A stretch of DNA of 64,000 bases from contig NZ_RXHU01000042.1 of assembly GCF_003955665.1 (NCBI RefSeq), positions 47,500-111,499 on the forward strand, given 5' to 3'. Source of the stretch: Paenibacillus whitsoniae (GTDB lineage: Bacteria; Bacillota; Bacilli; Paenibacillales; NBRC-103111). The notes under the pieces were generated by a model, which worked only from the letters and a program-made list of their open reading frames with translations, did no database searches and had not been told where the DNA came from. Of this stretch, positions 23,072 through 32,354 are shown piece by piece (within the stretch, counting starts at the first letter, position 1; each line of letters opens with the position of its first letter). The position numbers and the translations under genes were made by a program.

Positions 23072-25135
23072 TTACCACGGCTTCTTGCCGCCGCCCATTT
23101 TGGTCAAAATGCCATCATTCGCGGCATCGTATGCCTCAAAGATTTTTGCGGCGATCGGCGAGGCGCCGTAACGGCCGAAGCCGCCCTCTGGCACGACGAC
23201 CGCCACGGCCAGCTTCGGATTCTCGGCCGGTGCGAATGCGATCAACACCGCGTTATCGACGGTACCGCCGGCAACTTGCTGGGTCGATGTCCCTGTTTTT
23301 CGCGCAACGTTATACGGCAGTTCCTCGATGCCTTCCGCGCCGCTCTTCATGCCTTTAATAATGGTATTCCAATCGGCGGCGGCGAACTCCTTCGAGACGT
23401 CCTCGATGACTTCCGGCTCGATTTTTTTCACGAGCTGCCCCTGGTAGTCGCGGATTTCATCCACGAACAAGGGCTTCATCCGCTTACCGTGGGATGCCAG
23501 CGTGGCGGCATATTGGGCCAACTGCAGCGTCGTTGTCTTTTCGTTCTGTCCCCAAGAAGCGTAGACCATCGCAGACTGATAACTGTCTTTCTTCGCGTTG
23601 GCTATAAAATCGTTGGTCCCTGCAGATTCAGCAGGCAGGCCGCTTCCTGTCGTGACGCCGATACCAAACTTCGCTAAATACTCGGCCCATTTGGCCGTTA
23701 CGTTGGCATTCTCACGCCCGAATTTATCCCAAAACGGAATGCCGACCTTCGCCGACATGAACGTATTGGAGGAGTGTTCAATGGCCTCTGTCGCGTTAAT
23801 CCATCCATATACGGCCCGATCGGAGTTGGAAATCGAACTGCTGTTATTTTTACCAAACGAGAATGTGCCCGTATCGTTATATTTCTCACCTGCCGTATAC
23901 AGCTTCTCCTTCAGCCCGATAAGCACGGACAACGGCTTAATTGTCGAACCCATGAAGACGATCGAAGATGGATGCTTGGCGTTTTCCTTTTCATCTGGGT
24001 ACTTCGCTTTGGCTGTTCGGATCGTTCCGTTGTTAATGTACGTGAAAATTTCATTATAGATCGGCGTGGAAATGCCCCCTGTCCACACATTCGCGTCATA
24101 GTCCGGATAGTTGGCCATGGTGACGACACGCCCTGTATCTACTTCCATTGCAACCGCGAAGCCAGACGCCGCCTTCATACCAGGCCGTAAATAAGGATTA
24201 CTGGCATGGGATGGGTCGCGCAAGTACTTGATGTGATCGGCCAACATTTTCTCCGTCGTTTTCTGAATATCCTTGTTAATCGTCAGATACAAGTTATTGC
24301 CTTTAACCGGCGCTGTTACCTCCGCCCGGCCGATGATTTTCATTGCCGCGTTAACCGGATATTTTTTCGTACCGTTCTTCCCGCGCAGTTCATCCTGATA
24401 CATCCGTTCGATTCCGTCAAAGCCAACCGTCTCACTCGCCAGATATTCCTGAGCGTTTGGATCGTCTTTGTACATGTCCTTAGCTGTCTGTGTGGAAAAA
24501 ACGTTCGTATACCCGATTAACTGAGTCGCAATGGTCGTTGTATTGTCATCGTCCATCGCATATGTGCGGATACTTTCCTCTGTCACTTCCAGCCATTTGA
24601 ACTCATCCCGGTGCTCCAGCAAATAGGCGATTTCCTCGTTGGACAAATCCGCTTTAATACGTCGCGGCACCGAATAATAACTCGGAGCCTTAGTTGGTTC
24701 TTTGTTAATATCGTAACCAAGATCCATGGCTAGCACGATCTCTTCTGGCGAAGGGTTTTTGGCCGTCGCCTTGCCGTACTTCTGAAATACGTCGGTATAC
24801 AGCTTGCGCGCAAGCCCGATTACTTCATCTTTATCCTGCTGACCCGGCTCGATCCGAAAAAAAAGCGACTGCACCGGAATTGTGTACGCCAGAGGCGATT
24901 TGGTGGAATCGTAAATGTTGCCCCGGATCGGCGCAATTTTGGTCGTTTGGTTCGTATTCGTGTTCTCCGCTTCCTTCAATTCCTTCGCCTGCACGAACTG
25001 TAAAATGGCCAGCCGCACTATCAGGACGGAGAATAAAAGAAACGTAACAAAGAAAAAAATATTGATCCGAAAGGAAAAGTGCCGTTTCTTTGTGATTTCG
25101 TGTTTCTTCGGATCATCCATGATGGATGATTTCAT
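23072..25135 (-). CDS. Class B penicillin-binding protein (PBP2-like transpeptidase)
   Basis: A 687-residue peptidoglycan DD-transpeptidase with a single N-terminal membrane anchor (residues about 24-47), a dimerisation/pedestal domain (IAPIRGNIYDSTKSPLAYT is the typical class B start) and a C-terminal transpeptidase domain. Active-site motifs are S397-TIK400, S455-SN457 and K613-TGT616. Class B enzymes work with SEDS glycosyltransferases such as RodA or FtsW; none is encoded nearby, so elongation versus division or sporulation cannot be decided. The gene ends in a strong terminator. An in-frame ATG five codons later is an alternative start. Confidence 0.9.
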   Translation of the reverse strand: MKSSIMDDPKKHEITKKRHFSFRINIFFFVTFLLFSVLIVRLAILQFVQAKELKEAENTNTNQTTKIAPIRGNIYDSTKSPLAYTIPVQSLFFRIEPGQQDKDEVIGLARKLYTDVFQKYGKATAKNPSPEEIVLAMDLGYDINKEPTKAPSYYSVPRRIKADLSNEEIAYLLEHRDEFKWLEVTEESIRTYAMDDDNTTTIATQLIGYTNVFSTQTAKDMYKDDPNAQEYLASETVGFDGIERMYQDELRGKNGTKKYPVNAAMKIIGRAEVTAPVKGNNLYLTINKDIQKTTEKMLADHIKYLRDPSHASNPYLRPGMKAASGFAVAMEVDTGRVVTMANYPDYDANVWTGGISTPIYNEIFTYINNGTIRTAKAKYPDEKENAKHPSSIVFMGSTIKPLSVLIGLKEKLYTAGEKYNDTGTFSFGKNNSSSISNSDRAVYGWINATEAIEHSSNTFMSAKVGIPFWDKFGRENANVTAKWAEYLAKFGIGVTTGSGLPAESAGTNDFIANAKKDSYQSAMVYASWGQNEKTTTLQLAQYAATLASHGKRMKPLFVDEIRDYQGQLVKKIEPEVIEDVSKEFAAADWNTIIKGMKSGAEGIEELPYNVARKTGTSTQQVAGGTVDNAVLIAFAPAENPKLAVAVVVPEGGFGRYGASPIAAKIFEAYDAANDGILTKMGGGKKPW

Positions 25136-25174
25136 GCTTCGTCAAATCCTTTCTTAACGGAGACTGCGACGAAA

Positions 25175-25933
25175 TCAAGTACCGCTAATTTCATCGCAGC
25201 TCGTAACTGCTTCGTGGACGGACGGATCTCCGAACAACTCCAGCAGGGAGCCAATGCCCTCACCATGGTGGTACGGATAACGCAAAATGCGCACCGCATC
25301 AATCCCAACTTGATTCGGAGCCCAAATATCGTTCGTCTCATGATCGCCGATGTACAGCACATCTTCCGCCGCGATACCTGCCTTATCCAGCGCCAACTGG
25401 AAAATCGCCGGATCCGGCTTCTCCAATCCCACCTCGGTGGATACGAGTACGATTTCAAAGAAGTCCAAAATCCCTTTGTCGGCCAGAATCGCGCGCAAGG
25501 TTGGGGCAAAATTGCTCACCACGCCAATCCGGAAACCGCGCGCCTTCAGCTTTTCCAGAAAAGGCTTCACATCGTCGAACAACTCATAGTAAGCCGGTGC
25601 CGTGTACATCTCATACAATTCATGGCAGCAGGCCCAGATTTGCTCCTCCGTCCACTCCTCATGGATGCCGAGCTTATGCAGCACGTGCTTGTATAGGTTT
25701 ACCCAGAAGGCGCGATCCGACTCCGGACTGCACACCGCAAAGTTGTCTTTTTTCTCTACATAATAAAAAAGACGAAACGCCTCGGTAAAAAGTTCATGAA
25801 TATGCGCTTCATCCCGATCAACAGCCCGCAGGCCGAGATACTGCTTCAAAATCGTCTGCGCCGCAGGGATTGTCACGAGCGTATCCCCGGCGTCCAGATA
25901 AATCATTTTATAGGCTTCCAATGGCTTTCTCAT
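25175..25933 (-). CDS. HAD-superfamily hydrolase (subfamily IA)
   Basis: A 252-residue soluble phosphatase-like protein. Motif I is IYLDAGDTLV (Asp14 nucleophile, Asp/Gly variant DxGDT), motif II VVSNF, motif III the lysine in GLEKPDPAIF, and motif IV YIGDHETNDIWAPNQVGI. A helical cap lies between motifs I and II (subfamily IA). The motif I form LDAGDT resembles the REG-2/HDHD3 branch. The substrate is unknown. It is 14 bp downstream of the transglutaminase-like gene on the same strand and is probably in its operon. Confidence 0.87.
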   Translation of the reverse strand: MRKPLEAYKMIYLDAGDTLVTIPAAQTILKQYLGLRAVDRDEAHIHELFTEAFRLFYYVEKKDNFAVCSPESDRAFWVNLYKHVLHKLGIHEEWTEEQIWACCHELYEMYTAPAYYELFDDVKPFLEKLKARGFRIGVVSNFAPTLRAILADKGILDFFEIVLVSTEVGLEKPDPAIFQLALDKAGIAAEDVLYIGDHETNDIWAPNQVGIDAVRILRYPYHHGEGIGSLLELFGDPSVHEAVTSCDEISGT

Positions 25934-25947
25934 GCCGAGCTCCTCAT

Positions 25948-27096
25948 CTATGCATCTTGAATATGCGTCCGGTCAAAATTAGGCGGGTTAAACCAGTTCC
26001 CCCCACTGGATACCCAAGTCGAATCAAGGGGTACCCACTTCTGCGATTCGGCGAGATACACTTCGTTCCACGCGTGCGGACCGTATCCGCCTTGCCCGTC
26101 GTAGCCAAGTCCAGTGACGACCTTGACGTCCAGACCGACGGCTCTGGCCATTTGCGCGTACAGCCTGGAGTAGTCGATACAGACACCTTTCTTCGTATTA
26201 AACGTATCTTCCGGCGTCTGTTCCTTCCAAATGCGCTGGTTCTCATATAAATCAACTTTGTTCCAATCGTATTGAATGCGCGAACCGACCCAACTGTACA
26301 ATAGCTTCGCTTTGTCTTCGTCCGTCTGGGCATTGGCCGTAATTTCTTTGGCCGCGTCCGCAATATTACCGGGAATTTTGGCATCCAGCACTTCATACTT
26401 GCGCTGTAAAATATTCGAGAATTCCTGCTCCACCGCCCGGGTAAAGACCGGCGCCTTCTCCGTAATAAATTCCCCGGTAAACGGAGAAATGACTTCGTTC
26501 GCCCCCTTTTGATACATCTGAGACGATTCGATATACGGCGTGACCAGCGAATGGGGGAACAGGGTGACATAAATAAACAAAATCGCAATAAGCATCAGCG
26601 CTCTCGCCAGTCCCGCAACGGAACCGATCAAACCGCCGGTCACTGAACTCGTGAACGATTTCCGGTGATATGGATTGGCCTGACGCACATGCAGCCAGCG
26701 CCCGAGTCCAGCGTCCACAACCACATTCAACAATTGCTTGACCAGGAAGTATCCAAGTATGAACAGCACGCCGAACCGCAGCAACGGAAAATCCCGTAGA
26801 CTTGTCACAACAGTGTAATACGCTTGCTTCAAAGAGCTGATTTCTGCTGAAGGCACCTGCAGATTTTGCGCTTTCAGCCATGCCTGTACATGCGGCGACA
26901 GCCATTGAACACCTTGCCACGCGATCACGATGGACACCAGCGCAATCACGGCTTCCACAAGCATAAAGACGAGATGCTTCGCAGAGCCGGATGCCCCCCG
27001 GAGTATCCCTTGAATCACCGAGCCCGCAATCGTTAGCACAATCAAGATGGATATAAGATTCATAGAAGCAGACGATAACCAAGTCCCATCTGACAT
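25948..27096 (-). CDS. Membrane protein with CvpA-like N-terminus and transglutaminase-like domain
   Basis: A 382-residue protein. Residues 10-180 hold four or five membrane helices in a CvpA/colicin-V-like arrangement (SVIQGILRGASGSAKHLV, then TGGLIGSVAGLARALML). Residues 255-380 form a transglutaminase/protease-like domain with an intact triad: Cys306 (KKGVCIDYSRL), His341 (GPHAWNEVY) and Asp358 (PLDSTW). Such domains can hydrolyse or crosslink peptides; with the membrane part it probably works on the outer face of the membrane or the cell wall. GGTGGTGA precedes the ATG. It sits upstream of the HAD gene and 43 bp downstream of the next small gene. Confidence 0.85.
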   Translation of the reverse strand: MSDGTWLSSASMNLISILIVLTIAGSVIQGILRGASGSAKHLVFMLVEAVIALVSIVIAWQGVQWLSPHVQAWLKAQNLQVPSAEISSLKQAYYTVVTSLRDFPLLRFGVLFILGYFLVKQLLNVVVDAGLGRWLHVRQANPYHRKSFTSSVTGGLIGSVAGLARALMLIAILFIYVTLFPHSLVTPYIESSQMYQKGANEVISPFTGEFITEKAPVFTRAVEQEFSNILQRKYEVLDAKIPGNIADAAKEITANAQTDEDKAKLLYSWVGSRIQYDWNKVDLYENQRIWKEQTPEDTFNTKKGVCIDYSRLYAQMARAVGLDVKVVTGLGYDGQGGYGPHAWNEVYLAESQKWVPLDSTWVSSGGNWFNPPNFDRTHIQDA

Positions 27097-27139
27097 TGCG
27101 CGTTCACCACCCTTTTATCCGCAAAAATTGACTTGGCGA

Positions 27140-27574
27140 CTAGGACTTGGCGTTCGCTTTCGCTTTCTCGATCAGCTCGTTCACCGCAGCGTTTGCGTTC
27201 ATTTTAAACGTTTTGCCTAAAAACGTCACTTGAACTTCGTCGCTGCCGGACTTTCCTTCGATCTTGAGACTTTTCGTCGTAATTTCAAAAGAGCCGTCCG
27301 GATTCGCTTTAAACTTCGCATCCTTCGCTTCCGAGGTGATCGCGCTTACCGCTTTATCCTTCACTTCGTCACCAACCTGGGACACGACACTTGCCCCAAT
27401 ATCCTGTATTTTATCCTTATAGCTGGCCCCATAAACGAGCAGCGCCGCAACGACGGCTACAACGATCACCCATTTCACGACGGTTTTCACAATTCCGACT
27501 ATAATAAAAAGTACAATAATGGCACCAACGATCAAATACCAGCGATCCTGGGCAAATGTAATCCACTGATCCAT
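27140..27574 (-). CDS. Membrane-anchored protein of unknown function
   Basis: A 144-residue protein with two closely spaced hydrophobic segments (YLIVGAIIVLFIIVGIV and WVIVVAVVAALLVYGA, residues 13-48), followed by a soluble domain of about 90 residues rich in Lys, Asp and Ala (DEVKDKAVSAITSEAKDAKF) that should face outward or form a helix plus small beta sheet. I do not recognise the family. GAGGAGG precedes the ATG. It lies directly upstream of the transglutaminase-like gene on the same strand and downstream of another small membrane protein, suggesting an envelope operon. Confidence 0.75.
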   Translation of the reverse strand: MDQWITFAQDRWYLIVGAIIVLFIIVGIVKTVVKWVIVVAVVAALLVYGASYKDKIQDIGASVVSQVGDEVKDKAVSAITSEAKDAKFKANPDGSFEITTKSLKIEGKSGSDEVQVTFLGKTFKMNANAAVNELIEKAKANAKS

Positions 27575-27629
27575 ACGAATCCTCCTCTTTATCTTCCAAA
27601 TTCCCTTCCTATCATACTACAGAGACTCG

Positions 27630-27785
27630 TTAATCTTCATCTCTTTTTTTCCGCAATCGGGCAAGCTGACGTTGAATATCTTCCGTCCGGTCCATGCTGC
27701 CTTTCACTTTGCGAAACGAGTGCCGAAGCCGGATCAATAAGTAAATCGCAACGACGCCTAGCAAAATAATAATGATAGGATCCAT
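27630..27785 (-). CDS. Small single-span membrane protein
   Basis: A 51-residue protein: MDPIIIILLGVVAIYLLIRL is a single membrane helix, followed by a basic, charged cytoplasmic tail (RHSFRKVKGS, then QRQLARLRKKRDED). The Nout-Cin layout follows the positive-inside rule. AGGTGAGAAGG lies upstream of the ATG. It ends 55 bp before the next envelope gene on the same strand. It is too short for many gene finders, and its family is not known to me. Confidence 0.68.
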   Translation of the reverse strand: MDPIIIILLGVVAIYLLIRLRHSFRKVKGSMDRTEDIQRQLARLRKKRDED

Positions 27786-27900
27786 AGGTCCTTCTCACCT
27801 GCTCTCAGGAAATTGTGTCATTTATGGGGAAACGTCATATCCTTCGGACAAGGGGCGTACATCTAAGCATAGACAAGATTATGACCGAGGTGGTGAGACC

Positions 27901-29076
27901 ATGCGAACAGCCATTTGGCTGTACTTATTCATGTTCGTCGCGTTCTTCGATTTGCACGCGCAGTACCCAATTCTATCTCCCTTCGCCTTATCACTGGGAG
28001 CGGCCCCTTCTTTCATCGGGCTCATAATGGGTGTCTATTCGCTGACCCATCTGCCGGGCAACGTCATGGCCGGGTTCGGGGTAGATAAATACGGGAGCAA
28101 AATTTTCATTATCTTCTCCTTGATTGTAGCAGGGATTATCTTGTTATTTCAATCCAGCGTCAAGGATCCGTGGCACCTGCTCTACATTCGCTCCATTTCG
28201 GGCTTCGTGCTCGCCTTCCTCTCACCGGCCTGTCTCTCGCTGCTGGCGCGCATTGCCAAGGACCGCATCCATCAAAGTAAGTTGATGGCCGGCAACGGGC
28301 TCGTGCACACGCTCGCATCTGTCGTTTCTCCGGCAGCAGGCGCTGTGCTCGTCGCCAAAATCGGCTTTACAACCGCTTTTTCCGTGCTCGGGTGGGTGCT
28401 GATCGCTACCGGCGTTCTCGCCATTTTTGGCGTAAGGGAGAAGGAATTGCTTCGTAAAGAGCCATCGTCCCCGGCGCCGCTGGACGCGCATGGACATGGG
28501 CATCATGCGTTCGAAGATTTCAACGATTCCGCCTCGGGCGGCCCGGCCATTCCCTGGCTGTTCTTTCTCATCCCGATGGCCTTGTCCTGCTCGCAGGGCA
28601 TCCTTTTCTTCGAACTTCCGCTGATGAAATCGGCGCGGGAATCGATCCTGACGTCCGGCGTGTTCTTCACACTCGTCTCTCTCGGTGCGCTGCTCAGCAT
28701 CTCGTTCTGGTTCCTGAACCGCGTATCGCCGTTCTTGCGCACCGTGTGCGGCAGCTTCGCACTGGCCGTGATCTTCTTCGGGCTGGCAATCAACTGGCCG
28801 ATTCCGCTGACAGTCTCCCTTTTCCTGATCGGGATGGCGAAAGGCGTCATCTACCCCGCCCTTGCCGCCCTGCTCGCCAATATCACAAGCGCCAACCGGT
28901 ACGGCCGCATGTTCTCGCTGCTTTCGATTTCCTACTCGATCGGTGCTTTCATCGGCCCTATGCTGGCAGGTCAATTGCGCGGACAGATTTCCTCGTACTT
29001 TATCGCCTTTTTCATCCTCATGCTGGCGCTGTCCTTACTGCCGCTGCGGACGTTCAAAGCGCCGGTGACGACGTAA
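27901..29076 (+). CDS. MFS transporter
   Basis: A 391-residue major facilitator with twelve predicted helices. After AIWLYLFMFVAFFDLHAQYPI it has the motif A-like loop GNVMAGFGVDKYGSKIF between helices 2 and 3 and a long His-containing central loop (DAHGHGHHAFEDF). It resembles drug or metabolite exporters of the DHA1 type; the substrate is unknown. I use the ATG at 27901, with GAGGTGGTGA 3-10 bases upstream, instead of an earlier in-frame start without a site. It is divergent from the small membrane genes and ends in its own terminator. Confidence 0.85.
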   Translation: MRTAIWLYLFMFVAFFDLHAQYPILSPFALSLGAAPSFIGLIMGVYSLTHLPGNVMAGFGVDKYGSKIFIIFSLIVAGIILLFQSSVKDPWHLLYIRSISGFVLAFLSPACLSLLARIAKDRIHQSKLMAGNGLVHTLASVVSPAAGAVLVAKIGFTTAFSVLGWVLIATGVLAIFGVREKELLRKEPSSPAPLDAHGHGHHAFEDFNDSASGGPAIPWLFFLIPMALSCSQGILFFELPLMKSARESILTSGVFFTLVSLGALLSISFWFLNRVSPFLRTVCGSFALAVIFFGLAINWPIPLTVSLFLIGMAKGVIYPALAALLANITSANRYGRMFSLLSISYSIGAFIGPMLAGQLRGQISSYFIAFFILMLALSLLPLRTFKAPVTT

Positions 29077-29100
29077 CGCAGTTCAAAACTCATCGTTTGG

Positions 29101-29126
29101 AAAGCCTGTCTCCGGCAGGCTTTTTG
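29101..29126 (+). terminator. Terminator of the MFS transporter gene
   Basis: AAAGCCTG and CAGGCTTT with a 6-7 base loop, followed by TTT; it lies 25 bp past the stop. Confidence 0.85.
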
Positions 29127-29260
29127 CGTTATATGTCGAAAAGTGGCATTTCCCGGGAAATGTCTGCACGCCTCCACCTGTTGGAACATTCGTCAAATCA
29201 GGGTATACTAACAGCATCCCCTCCAAAGCATTCCATTTCTAAAACAAGGGAGGAATCCTC

Positions 29261-29620
29261 ATGTCAATCGCCATCATTGTGGAAGGAAAAAACGACAAAA
29301 GCCGCCTCCGACACGTCTTGGACAGCGGCATTGATATTTGTTGCACCTTCGGCACACCAAGCTCCCTAACCCTTCATCAGCTTCAGCAAAAAATCGGTGA
29401 CCGGGACGTCTACATCTTCACCGACAACGATGCATCGGGCAAAAAAATTCGCGCCCTCCTGCGGGATACGTTCCCTGACGCGGAGCATATCTATACCCGC
29501 AAAGGATATGCCGGGGTGGAAGGAACGCCGGAGGACTACCTCATCCAGCAATTAGAAAAAGCAGGACTGGAAGCCCACATCATCTATCCTGATGCCGATT
29601 CCTATCCTGCTTATGAGTAA
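29261..29620 (+). CDS. Stand-alone Toprim-domain protein (YusF-like)
   Basis: A 119-residue protein that is little more than a Toprim fold. The catalytic glutamate is in IIVEGKNDK (Glu8) and the DxD motif in FTDNDASGKK (Asp55, Asp57), the metal-binding residues shared with topoisomerases, primases and RNase M5. It resembles B. subtilis YusF. A role in RNA or DNA cleavage or nucleotidyl transfer is likely, but the substrate is unknown. GGGAGGAA precedes the ATG. It stands alone and converges with the Sco gene, their stop codons 3 bp apart. Confidence 0.85.
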   Translation: MSIAIIVEGKNDKSRLRHVLDSGIDICCTFGTPSSLTLHQLQQKIGDRDVYIFTDNDASGKKIRALLRDTFPDAEHIYTRKGYAGVEGTPEDYLIQQLEKAGLEAHIIYPDADSYPAYE

Positions 29621-29623
29621 AAG

Positions 29624-30256
29624 CTATTTACCTTTCGAAAGCGTCACGACGTCTTTTACAATGTGATCGACCGTCAGCTCCGGGTTGCTCGCATCGTAAT
29701 AGTTGCGAAGCTGCCCCTTCGGATCGACGAGCAGAATCGCATTGGAATGCGAGAAGTTGCCGTCCTTCTCTTTAATGACCATAATGCCGAAATCCTCGGC
29801 CAGCTTCGCCACTTGCGATTCCTCGCCGCGCAGGAACGTCCAGCCGCCAGGGACCGGTTTGGATTCGAAACGGTTGCCGAACGCCTTAAGCACTTCCGGC
29901 GTATCGCGCGTCGGATCTACGGTAATCGAAAGAATCTGGGCTTTCGACCCGAGCAGATCTTTCTTTTTGAGTTCATCCTGTACTTGAGACAGAATGTAGC
30001 TCGTCGGCAAGCACACGTCCGGGCAGAACGAATAGAAGAAGTAGACAAGCTGTACTTTTCCGTTCATGTCCTGTGACGTGACGGTTTTGCCGTCAAGATC
30101 TTTAAGATTGAACGACGGCGCGGCTTTCATGGCGGTGAGCCGTTCATCCGGTTTGCCGCCATTCGCCAGCAATTTATAAGCAAATGAAGCAATCATCGCC
30201 ACCAAGATAACGCCGACGGCTAGTTTGAACCAGTTTTTTTCCAGAAAAGTCCCCAT
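29624..30256 (-). CDS. Sco1/SenC-family copper chaperone for cytochrome oxidase
   Basis: A 210-residue protein with one N-terminal membrane anchor (residues 10-30) and an extracytoplasmic thioredoxin-like domain. The copper-binding CxxxC is SFCPDVC (Cys78, Cys82), and the ligand histidine is in DGNFSHSNAILL about 90 residues later. Sco proteins deliver copper to the CuA centre of cytochrome c oxidase. It is 26 bp downstream of ctaB on the same strand, which fits cytochrome aa3 assembly. ATG 30256 is chosen as the first start that gives the anchor directly; upstream extension lacks a site. Confidence 0.9.
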   Translation of the reverse strand: MGTFLEKNWFKLAVGVILVAMIASFAYKLLANGGKPDERLTAMKAAPSFNLKDLDGKTVTSQDMNGKVQLVYFFYSFCPDVCLPTSYILSQVQDELKKKDLLGSKAQILSITVDPTRDTPEVLKAFGNRFESKPVPGGWTFLRGEESQVAKLAEDFGIMVIKEKDGNFSHSNAILLVDPKGQLRNYYDASNPELTVDHIVKDVVTLSKGK

Positions 30257-30282
30257 GTTCTGTCTCTTCCCCCACGCTTCGC

Positions 30283-31245
30283 TTATAGTTTGACTGTGTC
30301 CACGACCATCAATACGGACAAGAGCGTCAAATACAAGAGGGAGAACAAGAACATCCGCTTCGCCCACATCACTTCCGCTTCGCCGGTTGCCTGGAAGCCT
30401 TTCACGCTCATGAACACCCACATCAATCCCAAAATCGTTGAAACCGCCAAGAAAATGTATCCGACATAGCCGAACGCCGTCAGCATGACCGTTACCGGTA
30501 CAAGCAGCACAACGTAGCGCACCATACTCATTTTAGTCACATACGTACCTTTCACGACCGGCAGCAGAGGGAAGCCTGCATTGCGATACTCTTCCATACG
30601 GCGAATACCGAGCGCCCAGAAATGAGGCGGCTGCCACAGGAACAGGAACAAGAACAGCAGAATGGCGCCGAGATCCACCGTACCGCTAACCGCACAGTAA
30701 CCGATCACCGGCGGCGTCGCACCGGAGAACGCGCCGACGAAAGTGCTCCACACCGATGTGCGTTTGAACCATGCTGTATACAGCCATACGTACAAGAACA
30801 GTCCGAGCAATCCGATCAAGCAGGCCAGCGGCGAATTCGCCCCGAAGTACAGCACTGCAAGTCCGATCAAGCCAAGCACAATGCCGTACCACAGCACCAC
30901 GTTAGGGGAGATGCGACCGCTTGGGAGCAGACGATTCTGCGTGCGTTCCATCTTCGCATCCATTTCCCGATCCAGATAATTGTTCAGTACGGTGCCGCCC
31001 GCCATCACAAGCGCAGTGCCCAGCATCGTCATAATCAAGTGAATCCAGTCTACATCCCACTGCGCTGCGACCCAATAACCGGCAAAAGCCGTCATCAGAT
31101 TTGAGTAAATAATGCCCGGCTTCACCAACCGGTAAAAATCTTTCAACGTCACAGGCCCCGATGCCTGCCTAAGCTCAGCTTCTATTGAATCCGCCCCGGC
31201 CGATTCGCGGCTCGAAAGATTCTCATAAACAGCTTGATTGTCCAT
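30283..31245 (-). CDS. ctaB: Protohaem IX farnesyltransferase (haem O synthase) CtaB
   Basis: A 320-residue membrane prenyltransferase that adds farnesyl to protohaem, giving haem O for CtaA. The metal/diphosphate-binding aspartates are in LNNYLDREMDAKMERTQNR; LYTAWFKRTSVWSTFVGAFSGATPPVIGY is typical of the family, as is FLWQPPHFWALG with EEYRNAGFPLLPVV. Nine helices are expected. GAGGAGG lies 10 bases before the ATG. It is the first gene of a two-gene unit with the Sco protein, driven by a good promoter at 31303-31331. Confidence 0.94.
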   Translation of the reverse strand: MDNQAVYENLSSRESAGADSIEAELRQASGPVTLKDFYRLVKPGIIYSNLMTAFAGYWVAAQWDVDWIHLIMTMLGTALVMAGGTVLNNYLDREMDAKMERTQNRLLPSGRISPNVVLWYGIVLGLIGLAVLYFGANSPLACLIGLLGLFLYVWLYTAWFKRTSVWSTFVGAFSGATPPVIGYCAVSGTVDLGAILLFLFLFLWQPPHFWALGIRRMEEYRNAGFPLLPVVKGTYVTKMSMVRYVVLLVPVTVMLTAFGYVGYIFLAVSTILGLMWVFMSVKGFQATGEAEVMWAKRMFLFSLLYLTLLSVLMVVDTVKL

Positions 31246-31302
31246 CTTGAATAAACCTCCTCTATGTCGAAATTCCGAATGACGTATGAATTGAACATTC
31301 CC

Positions 31303-31331
31303 ATCATACCAACCCCTACATCTTTTGACAA
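31303..31331 (-). promoter_or_regulatory. Promoter of ctaB
   Basis: Minus strand: -35 TTGTCA (31326-31331), 17-bp spacer, -10 TATGAT (31303-31308) preceded by TG-G (extended -10). Confidence 0.75.
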
Positions 31332-31373
31332 TGAAGCAGCAGCGTTTGTCATCAGATTGTCGATTCTCCTAAG

Positions 31374-31394
31374 GCGACTTTTTGAACTACCCCT
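31374..31394. repeat. Single-arm copy of the ACTTTTTGAACTACC repeat
   Basis: CGACTTTTTGAACTACCCCTC shares its core and flank with the right arm of the inverted repeat at 10584-10623, and GATTGTC lies 12-19 bases upstream in both. The left arm is missing here. It lies between the ctaB promoter and the ureD terminator. Confidence 0.5.
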
Positions 31395-31445
31395 CCCAGT
31401 ATGCGTGGAAAAGGCTTTTGCCATTCGATCCCAATGAGGATTCGA

Positions 31446-31482
31446 AAAAAGAAAAAGAGCCGGATGCAGAATCCCGACTCTT
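31446..31482 (-). terminator. Terminator of the urease operon
   Basis: Minus strand: AGAGTCGGGAT pairs with ATCCGGCTCT around TCTGC (one mismatch), then TTTTTC. It lies 18 bp beyond the ureD stop. Confidence 0.88.
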
Positions 31483-31499
31483 TCTTAACGCTGGCCGCG

Positions 31500-32354
31500 C
31501 TATTTCGCCGCCACCAGCGGAGCTAATCCCAGCAGACACCGACGCATCTGCTGCCATGCCATGTTCAGCGCCCGCTGCAGCTCCCACGCGTGGCGCCCCA
31601 TCACCGTCACGACGAGCCCGTGCTCGTACGTGAGGCTCGCGCCGGCGCGGACGGAGCTTCCCGTCAGCGGCTCGAGACAGGCGGTCATCGCATCCAGATG
31701 GCGCTGACCGAGGCGATCCGAGAACACATACAGGTTCCCCAGATGTGTCTCGCTGTCCCAGCCCCCCGGCGCGTTCATCGCGCTCACGGCGGGCTCGATC
31801 TGCTGATGCTGATAATAAATCAGCTTCTCTTGATATTGCACCCGCATTCGGCTTGCCAGACGGGTGTAGTGAAACACCTCGCCACACTGCGTGCGCCCGG
31901 GGCAAATGACCTCGCCATACAGCAGCGCGGAACCCGCTGCCAGGTACACATCAAGATCGGACGTATATACCGCGTCCTTATATAGCATCAGCGGCTCCGG
32001 CATATACTCCAGCACCGCGCCGGGCGCAAGGCGGAGCGTCTGGCGCTGCGAAGCGCCGACGCCGTCCCTTGCAGGATGAACCTTCGTATACGACTGGTTC
32101 GTCACATACACGCGCGCCGCGTCGCCCAGTTCCACGCGGAGCTCATAGTGGTCCCCGGCCATCAGACCCGGGGAGCAGTCCATGATATACACGCCCACCT
32201 GGTCGACAGGAGGCGTGTCAGGATCGATCGTTTCATTCGCATAACGAAACGTTTTGGCGATTTTGAGCGGCGCAGCGTGGGAACGCTCCACTAACTGCGT
32301 ACGGCCGTTCTGCGCCGTAAAGCGCGCCGCAACGCTGCCCGTCAGCTTAGGCAC
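31500..32354 (-). CDS. ureD: Urease accessory protein UreD
   Basis: A 284-residue chaperone that, with UreF and UreG, forms the complex that loads nickel and CO2 onto apo-urease; UreD contacts the enzyme and provides a nickel tunnel. Visible family features: [46 protein letters not shown] and [14 protein letters not shown]. It is the last gene of ureABCFGD, overlapping ureG by 8 bp, and is followed by a terminator. Coupled translation with ureG is likely. Confidence 0.93.
   Translation of the reverse strand: MPKLTGSVAARFTAQNGRTQLVERSHAAPLKIAKTFRYANETIDPDTPPVDQVGVYIMDCSPGLMAGDHYELRVELGDAARVYVTNQSYTKVHPARDGVGASQRQTLRLAPGAVLEYMPEPLMLYKDAVYTSDLDVYLAAGSALLYGEVICPGRTQCGEVFHYTRLASRMRVQYQEKLIYYQHQQIEPAVSAMNAPGGWDSETHLGNLYVFSDRLGQRHLDAMTACLEPLTGSSVRAGASLTYEHGLVVTVMGRHAWELQRALNMAWQQMRRCLLGLAPLVAAK

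Noticed and set aside
22288..23078. Long overlapping minus-strand reading frames of 100-240 residues with repeated peptides
   Set aside because: They come from the 158-bp tandem repeat shifting through three frames; they have no ribosome site and no known domain.
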